The notes under the pieces: model-generated
The model's database searches: none
The model's input: the letters and a program-made list of their open reading frames with translations, nothing else
What the model was told of the DNA's origin: nothing
Source: Eisenbergiella porci
Lineage (GTDB): Bacteria; Bacillota; Clostridia; Lachnospirales; Lachnospiraceae
DNA length: 64,000 bases
Direction of reading: 5' to 3'
NCBI RefSeq assembly: GCF_009696275.1
Contig: NZ_VUMI01000008.1
Location: forward strand, 1 to 64,000
In this document: in pieces, positions 54,668 through 63,297 of the stretch
Numbering within the stretch: the stretch's first letter is position 1
Layout of the letters: each line of letters begins with the position of its first letter
Made by a program: the position numbers and the translations under genes

Positions 54668-54911
54668 GGAACGGAAGGAGAATCCGGAATCAGGGCGGCA
54701 GGCTGGGGGCAGGGGGGAGACGGGACAGGTGTTTTTCGGGTGCCTTCCCGGACCATGGAGATGAGACTTAAAAATTGTGGAAGGAACCTGACACAATTTT
54801 TCGCCCAAGGCTCATCGCAATGCCCGGTCCGGCTGGCACCCGAAAAACACCTGTCCCGTCTCCCCCCTGCCCCCAGCCTGCCGCCCTGGTTCCGGATTCT
54901 CCTTCCGTTCC
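54668..54911. repeat. Giant imperfect palindrome (77-bp inverted repeat arms)
   Basis: The left arm 54668-54744 and right arm 54835-54911 are reverse complements over 77 bp with one mismatch (T at 54690 against G at 54889). The arms start GGAACGGAAGGAGAATCC and contain GGGACAGGTGTTTTTCGGG. The 90-bp centre continues the symmetry imperfectly (GATGAG on both sides) and ends in a perfect AAAAATTGTG (54770-54779)/CACAATTTTT (54792-54801) stem. No coding sequence. It fills the hup-rqcP gap (54503-54991). It looks like a MITE or other non-autonomous element that would extrude or fold into a very long hairpin. Confidence 0.85.
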
Positions 54912-54930
54912 CTCCCCCCTATTGAAAAAT

Positions 54931-54957
54931 GGCTGCCAATACATGTCATTGGCAGCC
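54931..54957 (-). terminator. Terminator of hup
   Basis: GGCTGCCAAT (54931-54940) and ATTGGCAGCC (54948-54957) form a perfect 10-bp stem; the minus-strand copy is followed by TTTTTC. Confidence 0.9.
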
Positions 54958-54991
54958 ACCGAACTTGTCCATTATTACGAAACTCTTCCGA

Positions 54992-55267
54992 TTATGCGTT
55001 CAGCATATCCTTTAAAGCCTTACCAGCTTTGAACTTGGGAGCCTTGGAAGCAGCAATCTTCATAACTTCGCCGCTCTGAGGATTTCTTCCTTCTCTTGCT
55101 GCTCTTTCGGAAACTTCGAAGGTACCGAAGCCAACCAGCTGTACCTTTCCGCCTTTCTTCAGTTCATCTGCTACTACATCAGTGAAAGCTTTCAGGGCCT
55201 TCTCTGCATCCTTCTTGGAAATTTCAGCTGCGTCAGCCATAGCTGCTACTAATTCTGTTTTGTTCAT
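54992..55267 (-). CDS. hup: HU-family nucleoid protein
   Basis: 91 residues, the standard HU length: MNKTELVAAMADAAEISKKDAEKAL, the FxVxxRxARxGRNPQTG arm (here FEVSERAAREGRNPQSG) and FKAGKALKDML. It binds bent DNA and compacts the nucleoid. GGAGGAG precedes the ATG, a good promoter lies upstream and a strong terminator follows, so it is expressed alone. Confidence 0.97.
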   Translation of the reverse strand: MNKTELVAAMADAAEISKKDAEKALKAFTDVVADELKKGGKVQLVGFGTFEVSERAAREGRNPQSGEVMKIAASKAPKFKAGKALKDMLNA

Positions 55268-55342
55268 TATGAACTCCTCCTGTAATCACTGTAAATTTAT
55301 AGATTGTATGCAAAAGAGTGTACTCTCTCAGACACTATATTA

Positions 55343-55371
55343 TATATATACGTTTATCCCCCCTTTGTCAA
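55343..55371 (-). promoter_or_regulatory. hup: Sigma-A promoter of hup
   Basis: On the minus strand TTGACA (55371-55366), 17-bp spacer, TATATA (55348-55343). It is about 75 bp before the hup ATG. Confidence 0.7.
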
Positions 55372-55491
55372 GTATTTCCCCCGAAAAACCTGCGTTTTCA
55401 GGGCAAAATTAACCCTTTTTTAATAAAGAAGCTCTCAAAAAAAGACGCACTTCCGTTTTTACGTGTGCGCCATTTTTTGTCGTTTTTTCAT

Positions 55492-56475
55492 TTATTTTAA
55501 TGCATTGTCAAGAAAAGCTTTTTTTTCAGTTTCCTGCCGCAGCAGATTCTCCAGTTTTTCCCGGTTTCTCCCCGGTATCCAGGCCTTTCCGTTGTTATAA
55601 TAAAAGTTGACTATCTTCCAGAATTTCTCAGGATAGGCAAACCGGTAATACAGCTGGATGCGGTCCGCTTCGGAGAGTGTGCGCTGCGTTTCATACGCTG
55701 TCAGGATGTTCAGGCCAAGGCTGACCGACCATGCATTTTTTTCCAGAAGCTTCCTGAGGAAGAGGTAGAGATCCCGGATAGGATTATCAAGCAGGTATTT
55801 TTCGAAATTGATGACGGTAAAGCCATCAGGCGTATACAGGATATTGTGATGCTGAAAATCACCATGGCAGAAATTACCATTCTTTTTTATCGCTGCTTCA
55901 TCAAAGGCATCCGCATATCCCTGAAGCTCCTCCACCGCGGAAAGCGCTTTCTCATAAAAGAAGTCATAATGATGGAGAAGGTAAATCTCGAACTCCGTCT
56001 TCTGGCCTTTTTCCCGCAGATAACGGCGGACCTTTTTCAGCTCCCGGTTATGCTTCACGTATTCATTTTCCATACACAGGGCGGGCACGTCATATTCCTG
56101 CACCAGCTCGGGCAGGTGCATGGCATTATGTAACCTTCCCAGCGTCCGCGCGGCGCTCTGGCATTCCCGCACATCCTTCAGATTGCATTCCCGGCCTTCA
56201 TAATAGGTTTTCAAAATATAAGGCACCCGATCCTGATCGTAGGAGATTAACCCGCCTTCCTTATTCCGGATCAGCTGCTCCAGCTGTGAAAAGCCGTTAT
56301 CCTTCACCGCCGCCAGAAGCTTTTCCTGAATCTCCAGACGCGCCAGGGGGCCTGTATATTCCTTCAGGATAAACCAGCCCTCCTGTGTTTCACACAGAAG
56401 CGCGCCCCTTCCCTTCAGTGTACGGAGAATTTCTATTTCATAATTTTCAAAAACGCTTACCGCTCTGTCATTCAC
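55492..56475 (-). CDS. CotS-family spore coat protein (kinase-fold)
   Basis: 327 residues from GTG 56475 with GGAGG eight bases upstream; the longer frame to 56556 has no signal. A protein-kinase-like fold of the CotS/YtaA group: LLCETQEGWFILKEY, LGRLHNAMHLP, catalytic loop FCHGDFQHHNILYTPDG and INFEKYLLDNPIRDLYLFLRKLLEKNAW. The metal Asp of the usual IDFD motif is Asn here (INFEK), so activity is uncertain; I recall Asn at this place in other clostridial CotS proteins but cannot check. CotS proteins coat spores or phosphorylate coat proteins. It follows cca on the same strand. Confidence 0.85.
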   Translation of the reverse strand: MNDRAVSVFENYEIEILRTLKGRGALLCETQEGWFILKEYTGPLARLEIQEKLLAAVKDNGFSQLEQLIRNKEGGLISYDQDRVPYILKTYYEGRECNLKDVRECQSAARTLGRLHNAMHLPELVQEYDVPALCMENEYVKHNRELKKVRRYLREKGQKTEFEIYLLHHYDFFYEKALSAVEELQGYADAFDEAAIKKNGNFCHGDFQHHNILYTPDGFTVINFEKYLLDNPIRDLYLFLRKLLEKNAWSVSLGLNILTAYETQRTLSEADRIQLYYRFAYPEKFWKIVNFYYNNGKAWIPGRNREKLENLLRQETEKKAFLDNALK

Positions 56476-56621
56476 TGATATTTCCTCCCTCTCATACCCG
56501 GCATTTTCCGCCGAGCAGATGCTGCCGGCCAAACGCCGCCCGCAGGCCGGGTTCACAGCCCCCGGGCAACAGCAATTTTCTGCCGCTAGGTATTACCTAT
56601 CATATGAGAAGGAAGCTCAAG

Positions 56622-57950
56622 TTATGTTTCTTTCGGAAGGTTTGCAAGCAAATATTCTTTTGTATTTTTCCCCGGGTCCTCCAGGACAAACTCCAGGAGG
56701 GCCGTAAGGGTCCGCCCCAGCTGCGGCCCCGGCTTCATGCCCGCCGCCATCAGATCCCGGCCCGTCACCGCCAGGTCCTTAAGCGTGAGGCAGTCTCCCT
56801 CCTTTTGAATCTGTTCATAAAGGCTGTCAAGCCTGTCAAGCCATTTCACCTTTTCAGCCCTCTGATAATCGCTCTGCGCCGCCAAATCAGCTCGCTTTAC
56901 TTCTAAAAGCAGCGGGAAAAGCGCGGTCCCCACCTTAGAGGCCGCCCGGCGCACCGCCCTGATTTCCGGAAGGATCTCGCAGTCGTGCCAGTATACCAAC
57001 TCTGTCACTTTGTCAATCGTATCATTGTCATACCGCAGCCTTTTCAGGATCCCTCTGGCCATACGGCTTCCAGCCGCTGCGTGGCCGTGAAAATGATCCA
57101 CACCGTCTTCATCTGTAAAAGCGCATTCCGGCTTACCGCAGTCATGCAGCAGCATGGTAAGCCTCAGGACCTTGTCGGCCCGCACCGCCCGCATGGCGCG
57201 CAGCGTGTGCTCCCCCACATTCCAGCTGTGATGGGGATTTTGCTGGGACGTTTCCATCATTCTGTTGAATTCCGGCAGTATAATGGCGGTAATTCCCGTC
57301 TCCCAGGCGTATTTTAAAAATTCGGGATGCGGGCTTGCAAGCAGCTTCGTCAGCTCCACCTGAATCCGTTCCGCGCTTACCTTCCGAAGGTTTTCAGCAT
57401 GTCCGCAGATGGCGGCCCTTGTTTTTTCCTCTATGGCAAAACCCAGCTGTGCAGAAAAACGGACGGCCCGCATGATGCGCAGGGCATCCTCCGTAAAACG
57501 TTCATCGGCATCGCCCACGCACCGTATGATTCCTTTTTCCAGATCCTCCCTGCCGCCAAAGGCGTCCACCAGGCCTTCCTCTTCATTATAGGCCATGGCA
57601 TTAATGGTAAAATCCCGCCGTTTCATATCTTCAATTAAATTGGAGGTAAAGGTAACCTCATTCGGATGCCTTCCATCCTCATATTCCCCGTCCACACGGT
57701 AGGTAGTGATCTCATAGCCTTTTTTATGGAGCATTACCGTCACCGTCCCATGCTGGATGCCGGTATCCACGGTCCGGCCAAACAGCGCCTTCGTTTCCTC
57801 CGGCCTGGCTGAGGTTGTGATATCCCAGTCATCCGGCGTGCGTGAAAGCAGCGAATCGCGGACGCAGCCGCCCACCGCGTAGGCCTCATGTCCCGCCGCC
57901 TGTAAGCAGTGTATGATATATGTGACATCCCCGGGAAGCTGTATTTTCAT
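56622..57950 (-). CDS. cca: CCA tRNA nucleotidyltransferase with HD domain
   Basis: 442 residues of the class II CCA-adding family. Nucleotidyltransferase head: AVGGCVRDSLL, the metal pair in DDWDIT, RRDFTINAMAYN, and RRA-like ERFTEDALRIMRAVRFSAQLGF (nucleotide-selecting motif E-D-x-x-R). A downstream HD domain reads MLLHDCGKPECAF and HFHGHAAAGS. It adds or repairs the tRNA 3' CCA end, which is needed because the two tRNAs here do not encode CCA. No operon partner is obvious; the cotS-like gene is 147 bp downstream. Confidence 0.95.
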   Translation of the reverse strand: MKIQLPGDVTYIIHCLQAAGHEAYAVGGCVRDSLLSRTPDDWDITTSARPEETKALFGRTVDTGIQHGTVTVMLHKKGYEITTYRVDGEYEDGRHPNEVTFTSNLIEDMKRRDFTINAMAYNEEEGLVDAFGGREDLEKGIIRCVGDADERFTEDALRIMRAVRFSAQLGFAIEEKTRAAICGHAENLRKVSAERIQVELTKLLASPHPEFLKYAWETGITAIILPEFNRMMETSQQNPHHSWNVGEHTLRAMRAVRADKVLRLTMLLHDCGKPECAFTDEDGVDHFHGHAAAGSRMARGILKRLRYDNDTIDKVTELVYWHDCEILPEIRAVRRAASKVGTALFPLLLEVKRADLAAQSDYQRAEKVKWLDRLDSLYEQIQKEGDCLTLKDLAVTGRDLMAAGMKPGPQLGRTLTALLEFVLEDPGKNTKEYLLANLPKET

Positions 57951-58146
57951 CCTGATCCCTTCCTTTCCGGCCGGCGTCTGCGGCCGGACTTTGCATACTT
58001 GTAACTGAACTGCTACTATTATATACAGTTTTCCGCCGCGCCCGCAACTTAAAAAATAATCTCAGGCCCATTCCCGGAGCAATTCGGAGGCAGCCGTTCG
58101 GCCGGGACCAAACTGCAGCCTCCGGCCACACGGATTATCCCTGCTC

Positions 58147-60516
58147 TCAGCTTCTGAAAATAATGGCAGCGGCATTGGTGCAGGCCCGGATATCCGTCTC
58201 GGACTGTTTGAAAAGCTTTCTTAATTTCCCCGGGCAGGTAATTACCAGCTCCGGGATGGCTTCCTTCATGGACATCTGCTTTTCCGTCTTTTCCTTTCTG
58301 ACACGGCCGATAGTTTCCTTCAGATGGCCGCCGAATTCCAGGAGCAGTTCATCCGCCTTCTCCCGCTGCCACAGCAGCTGATGAATTGATACCGCGCCTT
58401 CAAACCCGCGGAAACAGGACTGGTAAATATATTCCGTCATATGGGGAATATAAACCGCATACAGCTTCAAAATACCCAGAAGGCTGTGATAGAGGGCATG
58501 CTGGGCGCCCCGGCGTTCCGCTTCACCGTGTTTCTCCGGCTGGTAAAGCCGTTCCTTGACAATCTCAATATAATAATCACAAAAGTCCTCCCAGAACAGC
58601 TCGTCAACCTTCTTCCTGGCAAGCCCTGTCTCATATTCCTCCAGGAAGGCGGCCGCCTCCCCCGAGGCTTCCTTTACCCGTTCCAAAATCCACAGATCCG
58701 GAGGCAGAAGCCGTACCGTCTCCCCATAGTCCGGCCGGTAATCCTCCAGATGCATTCCGGCAAATTTTGCCGCATTATAAAGCTTATTCAGAAAGCGTTT
58801 GGAAACCTTCAGTTCCTCTTCGCTGAAAAAAGTATCCGTTCCCAGCCTGGCGCCGGCCGTCCAATAGCGTATGCAATCCGCGGAATGCGTCTCTATCAGC
58901 TGCATGGGAGAGGACGCGGCGTTGTTTTTGGATTTGCTGATTTTTTCTCCGGGCTTTGCCAGGACGAAGCCGCTGATCATGATATCCCTCCAGGGAATGC
59001 TTCCCGTATGGTAAAGACTGCGTACAATTGTGTAAAAGGCCCAGGTACGGATGATTTCATGAGCCTGATGCCGCATGCCCATAGGCAGGATTTCCCGGCT
59101 GCGGTCATCGCTCTCCCCGAATCTTGCATTGATTAAAGGTGTGACGGAGGAAGTGGCCCAGGTATCGAAAACCGCCGTTTCCGGCAGAAATTCCTCACAG
59201 CCGCAGCTGCATTTTTTCCCCGGCAGTTCTTCCATGGGGTTCACCGGCAGCTGATCCGCTTCGGCAAATACCGGTTTTTTACAGTTCTTACAGTACCATA
59301 CCGGAAAAGGAACGCCGAAATACCGCTGTCTTGAAATACACCAGTCCCATTTCAGGTTTTCCACCCAGCTTCTGTATCTGCTTTTCATATAGGCAGGGTG
59401 CCAGTTGATTTCTTCCGCCGCATCCAGGAACCGCTGCTTCTGTGAAAGCACATCAATGTACCACTGATTGGAGGGTATGATTTCCACATCCGTACCGCAC
59501 CTTTCATGAACCGCTACCAGGTGGGTCAGCTCTTCCCTCCGGGCCAGCGCCCCGGCCTGCTCAAGCGCTTCGATAATGGCCGCCCTTGCCTGTTTTACCT
59601 TCATGCCCCCGATTACAGGAACATGCTCCGCAATCCTGCCGTCCGGGCGAATTACCTCTCTGTAGGCAAGGCCGTGCTTTTCACACCAGCCCACATCCGC
59701 GGTATCTCCGTAGGTAGCGCACATAACGGCTCCCGTGCCTTTTTCCATACTGGCCTCTTCTTCTGTCAGAATGGGAACCTCAAAGCCGTAAAGAGGCACC
59801 TTTGCCATTTTCCCGGCCAGCCTCCGATATCTCTCGTCTTCGGGATTTACGAAAACACAGACACAGCCATAAAGCAGCTCCGGCCGTGTGGTCGCAACGA
59901 GGAGCTCTTCCTCTCCCGCCTGGAATTCCAGGTAATTAAAGGTAGTTTCCTGCTCCTTCATTTCCAGCTCCGCCTGGGCAATGGAGGTACGGCACTGCGT
60001 GCACCAAAGCACAGGCGATTCCTTCATGTAGGCCTTTTTCTGCCGTACCAGATCAAGAAAGGCTCTCTGGGATATTTTTGCGGTCAACCCGGATACTGTC
60101 CGATACTGCAGTGACCAGTCTACAGAAAAGCCCAGGCTCTGCCACATTTTCCGAAAATCCGCCTCATAGCTTTCGATGGTTTCCATGCATTTTTCACGGA
60201 ACTGGCTTCGGGGCATATCCGCGGCATGGAAACCGCCGTCCCTTTCCACAAGCCGTTCGGTGGGAAGGCCATTGTCATCAAAGCCGAAGGGATAGAAAAC
60301 ATCGTAGCCCTGCATCCGCTTAAAACGCGCTATCATCTCCGCCTGGGTATAAGAAAAAACGTGCCCGATATGAAGGCTCCCGCTTACCGTAGGCGGCGGT
60401 GTGTCAATGGAAAATACCTTTTTCTCCCGGCCGTTCCTGTATCGGTAAATCCCTTCCTTTTCCCATAACGCCTGCATTTCCCGTTCTGTTTTTCTGAAAT
60501 CATACTTTTTATCCAT
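58147..60516 (-). CDS. valS: Valyl-tRNA synthetase, short form, under T-box control
   Basis: 789 residues. Class I signature TVSGSLHIGHVFSYTQAE (HIGH), CP1 editing domain with LLVATTRPELLYG and GTGAVMCATYGD, the WCISRQRYFGVPFPVWYC catalytic segment and EKISKSKNNA (the KMSKS loop as KISKS). Two zinc-like CxxC pairs occur (CKNC, CSCGC). The C-terminal coiled-coil arm usual in bacterial ValRS (about 880-950 residues) is missing, as in the shorter archaeal-like subgroup. ATG 60516 has AGGAGG upstream. A T-box leader and a perfect promoter precede it, so it is induced when tRNA-Val is uncharged. Whether a second, full-length valS exists elsewhere is unknown. Confidence 0.9.
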   Translation of the reverse strand: MDKKYDFRKTEREMQALWEKEGIYRYRNGREKKVFSIDTPPPTVSGSLHIGHVFSYTQAEMIARFKRMQGYDVFYPFGFDDNGLPTERLVERDGGFHAADMPRSQFREKCMETIESYEADFRKMWQSLGFSVDWSLQYRTVSGLTAKISQRAFLDLVRQKKAYMKESPVLWCTQCRTSIAQAELEMKEQETTFNYLEFQAGEEELLVATTRPELLYGCVCVFVNPEDERYRRLAGKMAKVPLYGFEVPILTEEEASMEKGTGAVMCATYGDTADVGWCEKHGLAYREVIRPDGRIAEHVPVIGGMKVKQARAAIIEALEQAGALARREELTHLVAVHERCGTDVEIIPSNQWYIDVLSQKQRFLDAAEEINWHPAYMKSRYRSWVENLKWDWCISRQRYFGVPFPVWYCKNCKKPVFAEADQLPVNPMEELPGKKCSCGCEEFLPETAVFDTWATSSVTPLINARFGESDDRSREILPMGMRHQAHEIIRTWAFYTIVRSLYHTGSIPWRDIMISGFVLAKPGEKISKSKNNAASSPMQLIETHSADCIRYWTAGARLGTDTFFSEEELKVSKRFLNKLYNAAKFAGMHLEDYRPDYGETVRLLPPDLWILERVKEASGEAAAFLEEYETGLARKKVDELFWEDFCDYYIEIVKERLYQPEKHGEAERRGAQHALYHSLLGILKLYAVYIPHMTEYIYQSCFRGFEGAVSIHQLLWQREKADELLLEFGGHLKETIGRVRKEKTEKQMSMKEAIPELVITCPGKLRKLFKQSETDIRACTNAAAIIFRS

Positions 60517-60746
60517 TCCGGATACCTCCTGATATTTACGGCTCCGCCGTTTTTTTGCAGCAGTTTTCCCGCCGTTTATTTGATTACAAACCAGATCGAA
60601 GCGCCCGCCCTGTGCAGTGAGCGGATGTGAAACCCCGGACGTATTTGTTCCCTGCGGCAGCCGTCAATAGGGACAGGAAAACCGATGGTTATCTGCCACC
60701 ATTCCCAATTGGCCGCTGTCCGCAGGAAACGGGCGCCGCCAGAAAC

Positions 60747-61075
60747 AAAAAAAACGCCCTAAGCAAAAATGCTTAGGGCGAACAATATGTCCGTGGTACC
60801 ACCTAAATTCAGAAGAGACTTCTGCACTTATTACAATACGGGAAAACCTCCCGGTCTTCCGATATCGCTTTCCCTGATAACGGTGGAAATCTCCGTTGGA
60901 GTCTACTTGGAATCCGAATCCGCCGGGCAGACACCCGCCGCCGTCCTCCGTTCAATCCAAAGCTCAAAGGCTACTTCCATGTTCCCTTCACGGAGATTTT
61001 CACCAGCCATCTCCTCTCTGTTCATCCGGAAGAACATGTACTCCTCCTCATCAACGCTTTTGTCTGAGTCTGTTA
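60747..61075 (-). promoter_or_regulatory. T-box riboswitch of valS
   Basis: The transcript starts near 61074. Stem I carries AGAGAGGAGATGG and GGTGAAAAT, the usual AG-bulge and GNUG-type elements. The antiterminator T-box GGTGGTACCACGG is at 60803-60791, and the competing terminator CGCCCTAAGC (60755-60764)/GCTTAGGGCG (60771-60780) is followed by eight U. The specifier should be a Val codon; GTA in the GGAAGTAGCC stretch is a candidate but I could not fold it. About 230 nt without features separate it from the valS ATG. Confidence 0.92.
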
Positions 61076-61080
61076 ACGCT

Positions 61081-61108
61081 ATTATAGCATGGGTCCTTGG
61101 AATGTCAA
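61081..61108 (-). promoter_or_regulatory. Consensus sigma-A promoter of the valS leader
   Basis: TTGACA (61108-61103) and TATAAT (61086-61081), 16-bp spacer, both perfect. Confidence 0.9.
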
Positions 61109-61154
61109 CCATGAATATTTAACCTGCGACTGTGTAAGCAGATTCCATCCTTTC

Positions 61155-61654
61155 AAGCAAATGCACATTCCATAGAAGGGACATACTGCACCGATTTCTG
61201 GCGCTATCCCATGTTCCGCAAAATATCGGAAAGCATGGGCAAACCCGTTCCTGTGGGCACCCTGGGACTCTTCATACGGGAAGACCATCCCGCTTTGACA
61301 GATTTCCCATGTACCCGTTATTCCACGCCCCAATGGTGGGATATTGTAATGAATTCACGCTCAACCATCCTTGACCGGACAGATATTGTTCCCATTGTGC
61401 AGACCATTGATAATTTCGAACGCAATCACCGTCTCGGACTGGTTTATGAGGTTTACTGCAACAACTGCCACATAATCACATGTACCGCCGATTTGACGGC
61501 TCTTACGGATTCGCTCCCCGCCCAATGGCTGCTGGAAAGCCTGACGGCCCGGCTTAAGAAAAGCGGCATGAAATCCGTTCAGGACGGACATTCCTCTCCC
61601 CTGGAAATCCCCACTGTTTCAGAGGAAACCTTCCTCTCCTTATTCACGGAATAG
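61155..61654 (+). pseudogene. GH2-type glycosidase, C-terminal fragment
   Basis: A plus-strand frame reads FQANAHSIEGTYCTDFWRYP, MGKPVPVGTLGLFIREDHPAL, DFPCTRYSTPQWWDIVMN, IVQTIDNFERNHRLGLVYEV and ends at 61654. It matches the C-terminal galactose-binding-like region of large gut-bacterial GH2 enzymes. The catalytic barrel is missing: upstream is the minus-strand valS promoter and no start codon or ribosome binding site precedes it (the first ATG, 61211, is internal). It is a remnant brought next to valS by rearrangement. Assignment rests on recalled sequence patterns, so the exact subfamily is uncertain. Confidence 0.6.
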
Positions 61655-61658
61655 GCAA

Positions 61659-61690
61659 ACAGGCCGATGAATTTAAATTCATCGGCCTGT
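61659..61690. terminator. Perfect 32-bp palindrome, bidirectional terminator
   Basis: ACAGGCCGATGAAT-TTAA-ATTCATCGGCCTGT lies between convergent frames. It serves the HAAS-protein gene on the minus strand and the GH2 remnant on the plus strand. Confidence 0.8.
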
Positions 61691-61701
61691 CACATATCCG
61701 C

Positions 61702-62712
61702 TTATTTGTCATATTTCAAAGCCTTATAAAGCGTAGTGCCAAAATCCAGCAGCAAAATAACGATCATCACCCAAATGAATACATCAGGGAACCCGGAAAT
61801 GAATTCACCAATCCATCTCTCATCCGCTTTAAAAACACTGTTAACAGCCGGCAGCACCTGAGGATTTACAAGCCCCGGCGTCTTCAGGAACAGGAACAGG
61901 CAGAGAAAGCTCAGAAGATCCGCAGCTCCCGTAACCACTGCCAGCCGTTTGGTGTATCTGCCTTCAAAATACCCGTAAAGATCCCTGCCCACGCCGAAGA
62001 TAACCATGCCGACCAGCAGGAACCATTTGCTCCTCACCGCCTGCGTATTCAGAATCGGTACGTATATGTGCTGACCTCCGTCCTTATAAATCACACAGAT
62101 GATCTGCGGCACTACCAGAAAAATAATCAGGAACGCCACGGACAGGCAGATACCGGCAATGGCTTCTCCCTTGCTGATGCGCTCCTGCTTTACCGGTACG
62201 GGCGGCAGCGCATCCCAGTTCCCGCTGATATCCTCCATATTGATCCCCTTCCTCTGGAAAAAAGCAAACAGCAGCGTGACAAAGGCAAATGCCAGCATCA
62301 GCCCCATAAAAGTGCTGCCCAGCCATCCCGCTATATCCAGGAAATATTCATACCCTGCCTTCGTTACCTGCCAGTTATCCATCACCATGGTGATTCCCCC
62401 GGCAATCAGCATACCGCCGGCCACTGCCCAGAACACGATCCGCATCATTGCTTTATAAGCGCCGAAGTAAGGCGGACCGATCAGGCACTTATCCTTATCG
62501 GGGCTGTAATGGTTCGCCATTTCGGACGGGCTTCCCAGCTCTGCCAGAATAATGCGAAGATCCTTTTCCTCCGCAGGACGGTCCTGGCACCGCTCTTCCA
62601 GCATATCTTCAATTAACGTATCCAGTTCTCTGCTGATATCTCCCCGCATTTTATGAGGAAGCAGTCTGGAAACCGCATATACATAACGTTCCTTTAATTC
62701 CTGTACACTCAT
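61702..62712 (-). CDS. HAAS-domain membrane protein
   Basis: 336 residues. The N-terminal HAAS helical domain (MSVQELKERYVYAVSRLLPHKM, ISRELDTLIEDMLEERC, LAELGSPSEMANHY; about 1-75) is the unit typically encoded next to PadR regulators. Six to seven membrane helices follow (about 90-330) with a short cytosolic loop (NMEDISGNWDALPPVPVKQERISKG). The function of this family is not known; HAAS is thought to signal to, or be controlled with, PadR repressors. It starts 19 bp after the PadR gene, clearly one operon. Confidence 0.82.
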   Translation of the reverse strand: MSVQELKERYVYAVSRLLPHKMRGDISRELDTLIEDMLEERCQDRPAEEKDLRIILAELGSPSEMANHYSPDKDKCLIGPPYFGAYKAMMRIVFWAVAGGMLIAGGITMVMDNWQVTKAGYEYFLDIAGWLGSTFMGLMLAFAFVTLLFAFFQRKGINMEDISGNWDALPPVPVKQERISKGEAIAGICLSVAFLIIFLVVPQIICVIYKDGGQHIYVPILNTQAVRSKWFLLVGMVIFGVGRDLYGYFEGRYTKRLAVVTGAADLLSFLCLFLFLKTPGLVNPQVLPAVNSVFKADERWIGEFISGFPDVFIWVMIVILLLDFGTTLYKALKYDK

Positions 62713-62731
62713 CTTGCCTCTCCTTTTCTTA

Positions 62732-63112
62732 TTATAACTGTTCCGTCATTCCATCTTCCTTCCCCGGAAGCGCTTTGCCATCCGCAGAAAGAATCCGTTC
62801 CATGCTGGCCGCCGTCTGCTGCCACTGCTTTTTCAGCTTCTCATAGATTTCCTTACCCTCCGGGGTAATACAGTAGTATTTCCTGGGCTTGCTCTCTTCC
62901 GTATTCCATTCACTGGTCAAAAGTCGCTGTCCCTCCAGACGGCGGAGTAAGGGATAGAGCGTATTCGTCTCCACCGGCAGGCCATATTCCGTCAGCTGGG
63001 TCACCAGGCTGTAACCATATTTCGGTTCCGTCAGCTGGCTGAGCACGCTCAGTACAATCGTTCCCCGGCGCAGCTCCATCAGCAGGCCGGACAGTACCTC
63101 TTCTTTTCCCAT
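62732..63112 (-). CDS. PadR-family transcriptional regulator
   Basis: 126 residues of the PadR-s1 type: LMELRRGTIVLSVLSQLTEPKYGYSL, VETNTLYPLLRRLEGQRLL (recognition helix and wing), KYYCITPEGKEIYEKLKKQW dimerisation helix. PadR proteins repress neighbouring membrane or transport genes until a ligand binds. The gene overlaps nothing and precedes the HAAS-protein gene by 19 bp. Its own promoter contains two symmetric sequences (63164-63214), consistent with autorepression. Confidence 0.92.
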   Translation of the reverse strand: MGKEEVLSGLLMELRRGTIVLSVLSQLTEPKYGYSLVTQLTEYGLPVETNTLYPLLRRLEGQRLLTSEWNTEESKPRKYYCITPEGKEIYEKLKKQWQQTAASMERILSADGKALPGKEDGMTEQL

Positions 63113-63163
63113 GGCTCCTCCTTATCATTCTCCTGTCACCGTTCCTTATTATCGCGGTTATAT

Positions 63164-63214
63164 ACAGTACTATATCATTTTATACATTATACTGTGTGCC
63201 ACACACTATGTCAA
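63164..63214 (-). promoter_or_regulatory. padR promoter with two candidate operators
   Basis: TTGACA (63214-63209), 17-bp spacer, TATAAT (63191-63186). The spacer contains GTGTG-TGG-CACAC, and ACAGTA (63164-63169)/TACTGT (63190-63195) brackets the -10 and start region. Both dyads fit PadR dimer binding. Confidence 0.7.
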
Positions 63215-63253
63215 TACAATAAAATAAACATAATAAAAATACACATAATAAAA

Positions 63254-63280
63254 ATGCCGCAGTTTTTTTAACCGCGGCAT
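63254..63280 (-). terminator. Rho-independent terminator
   Basis: ATGCCGC (63254-63260) pairs with GCGGCAT (63274-63280); the minus-strand copy is followed by TTTTTATTAT. It is downstream of the glycosidase cut by the window edge. Confidence 0.85.
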
Positions 63281-63297
63281 ACTGAGTCAAATATATT

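Noticed and set aside
54668-54911. The giant palindrome as an ordinary rho-independent terminator.
   Set aside because: The arms are 77 bp, there is no U tract at the end, and hup has a separate perfect terminator at 54931-54957.
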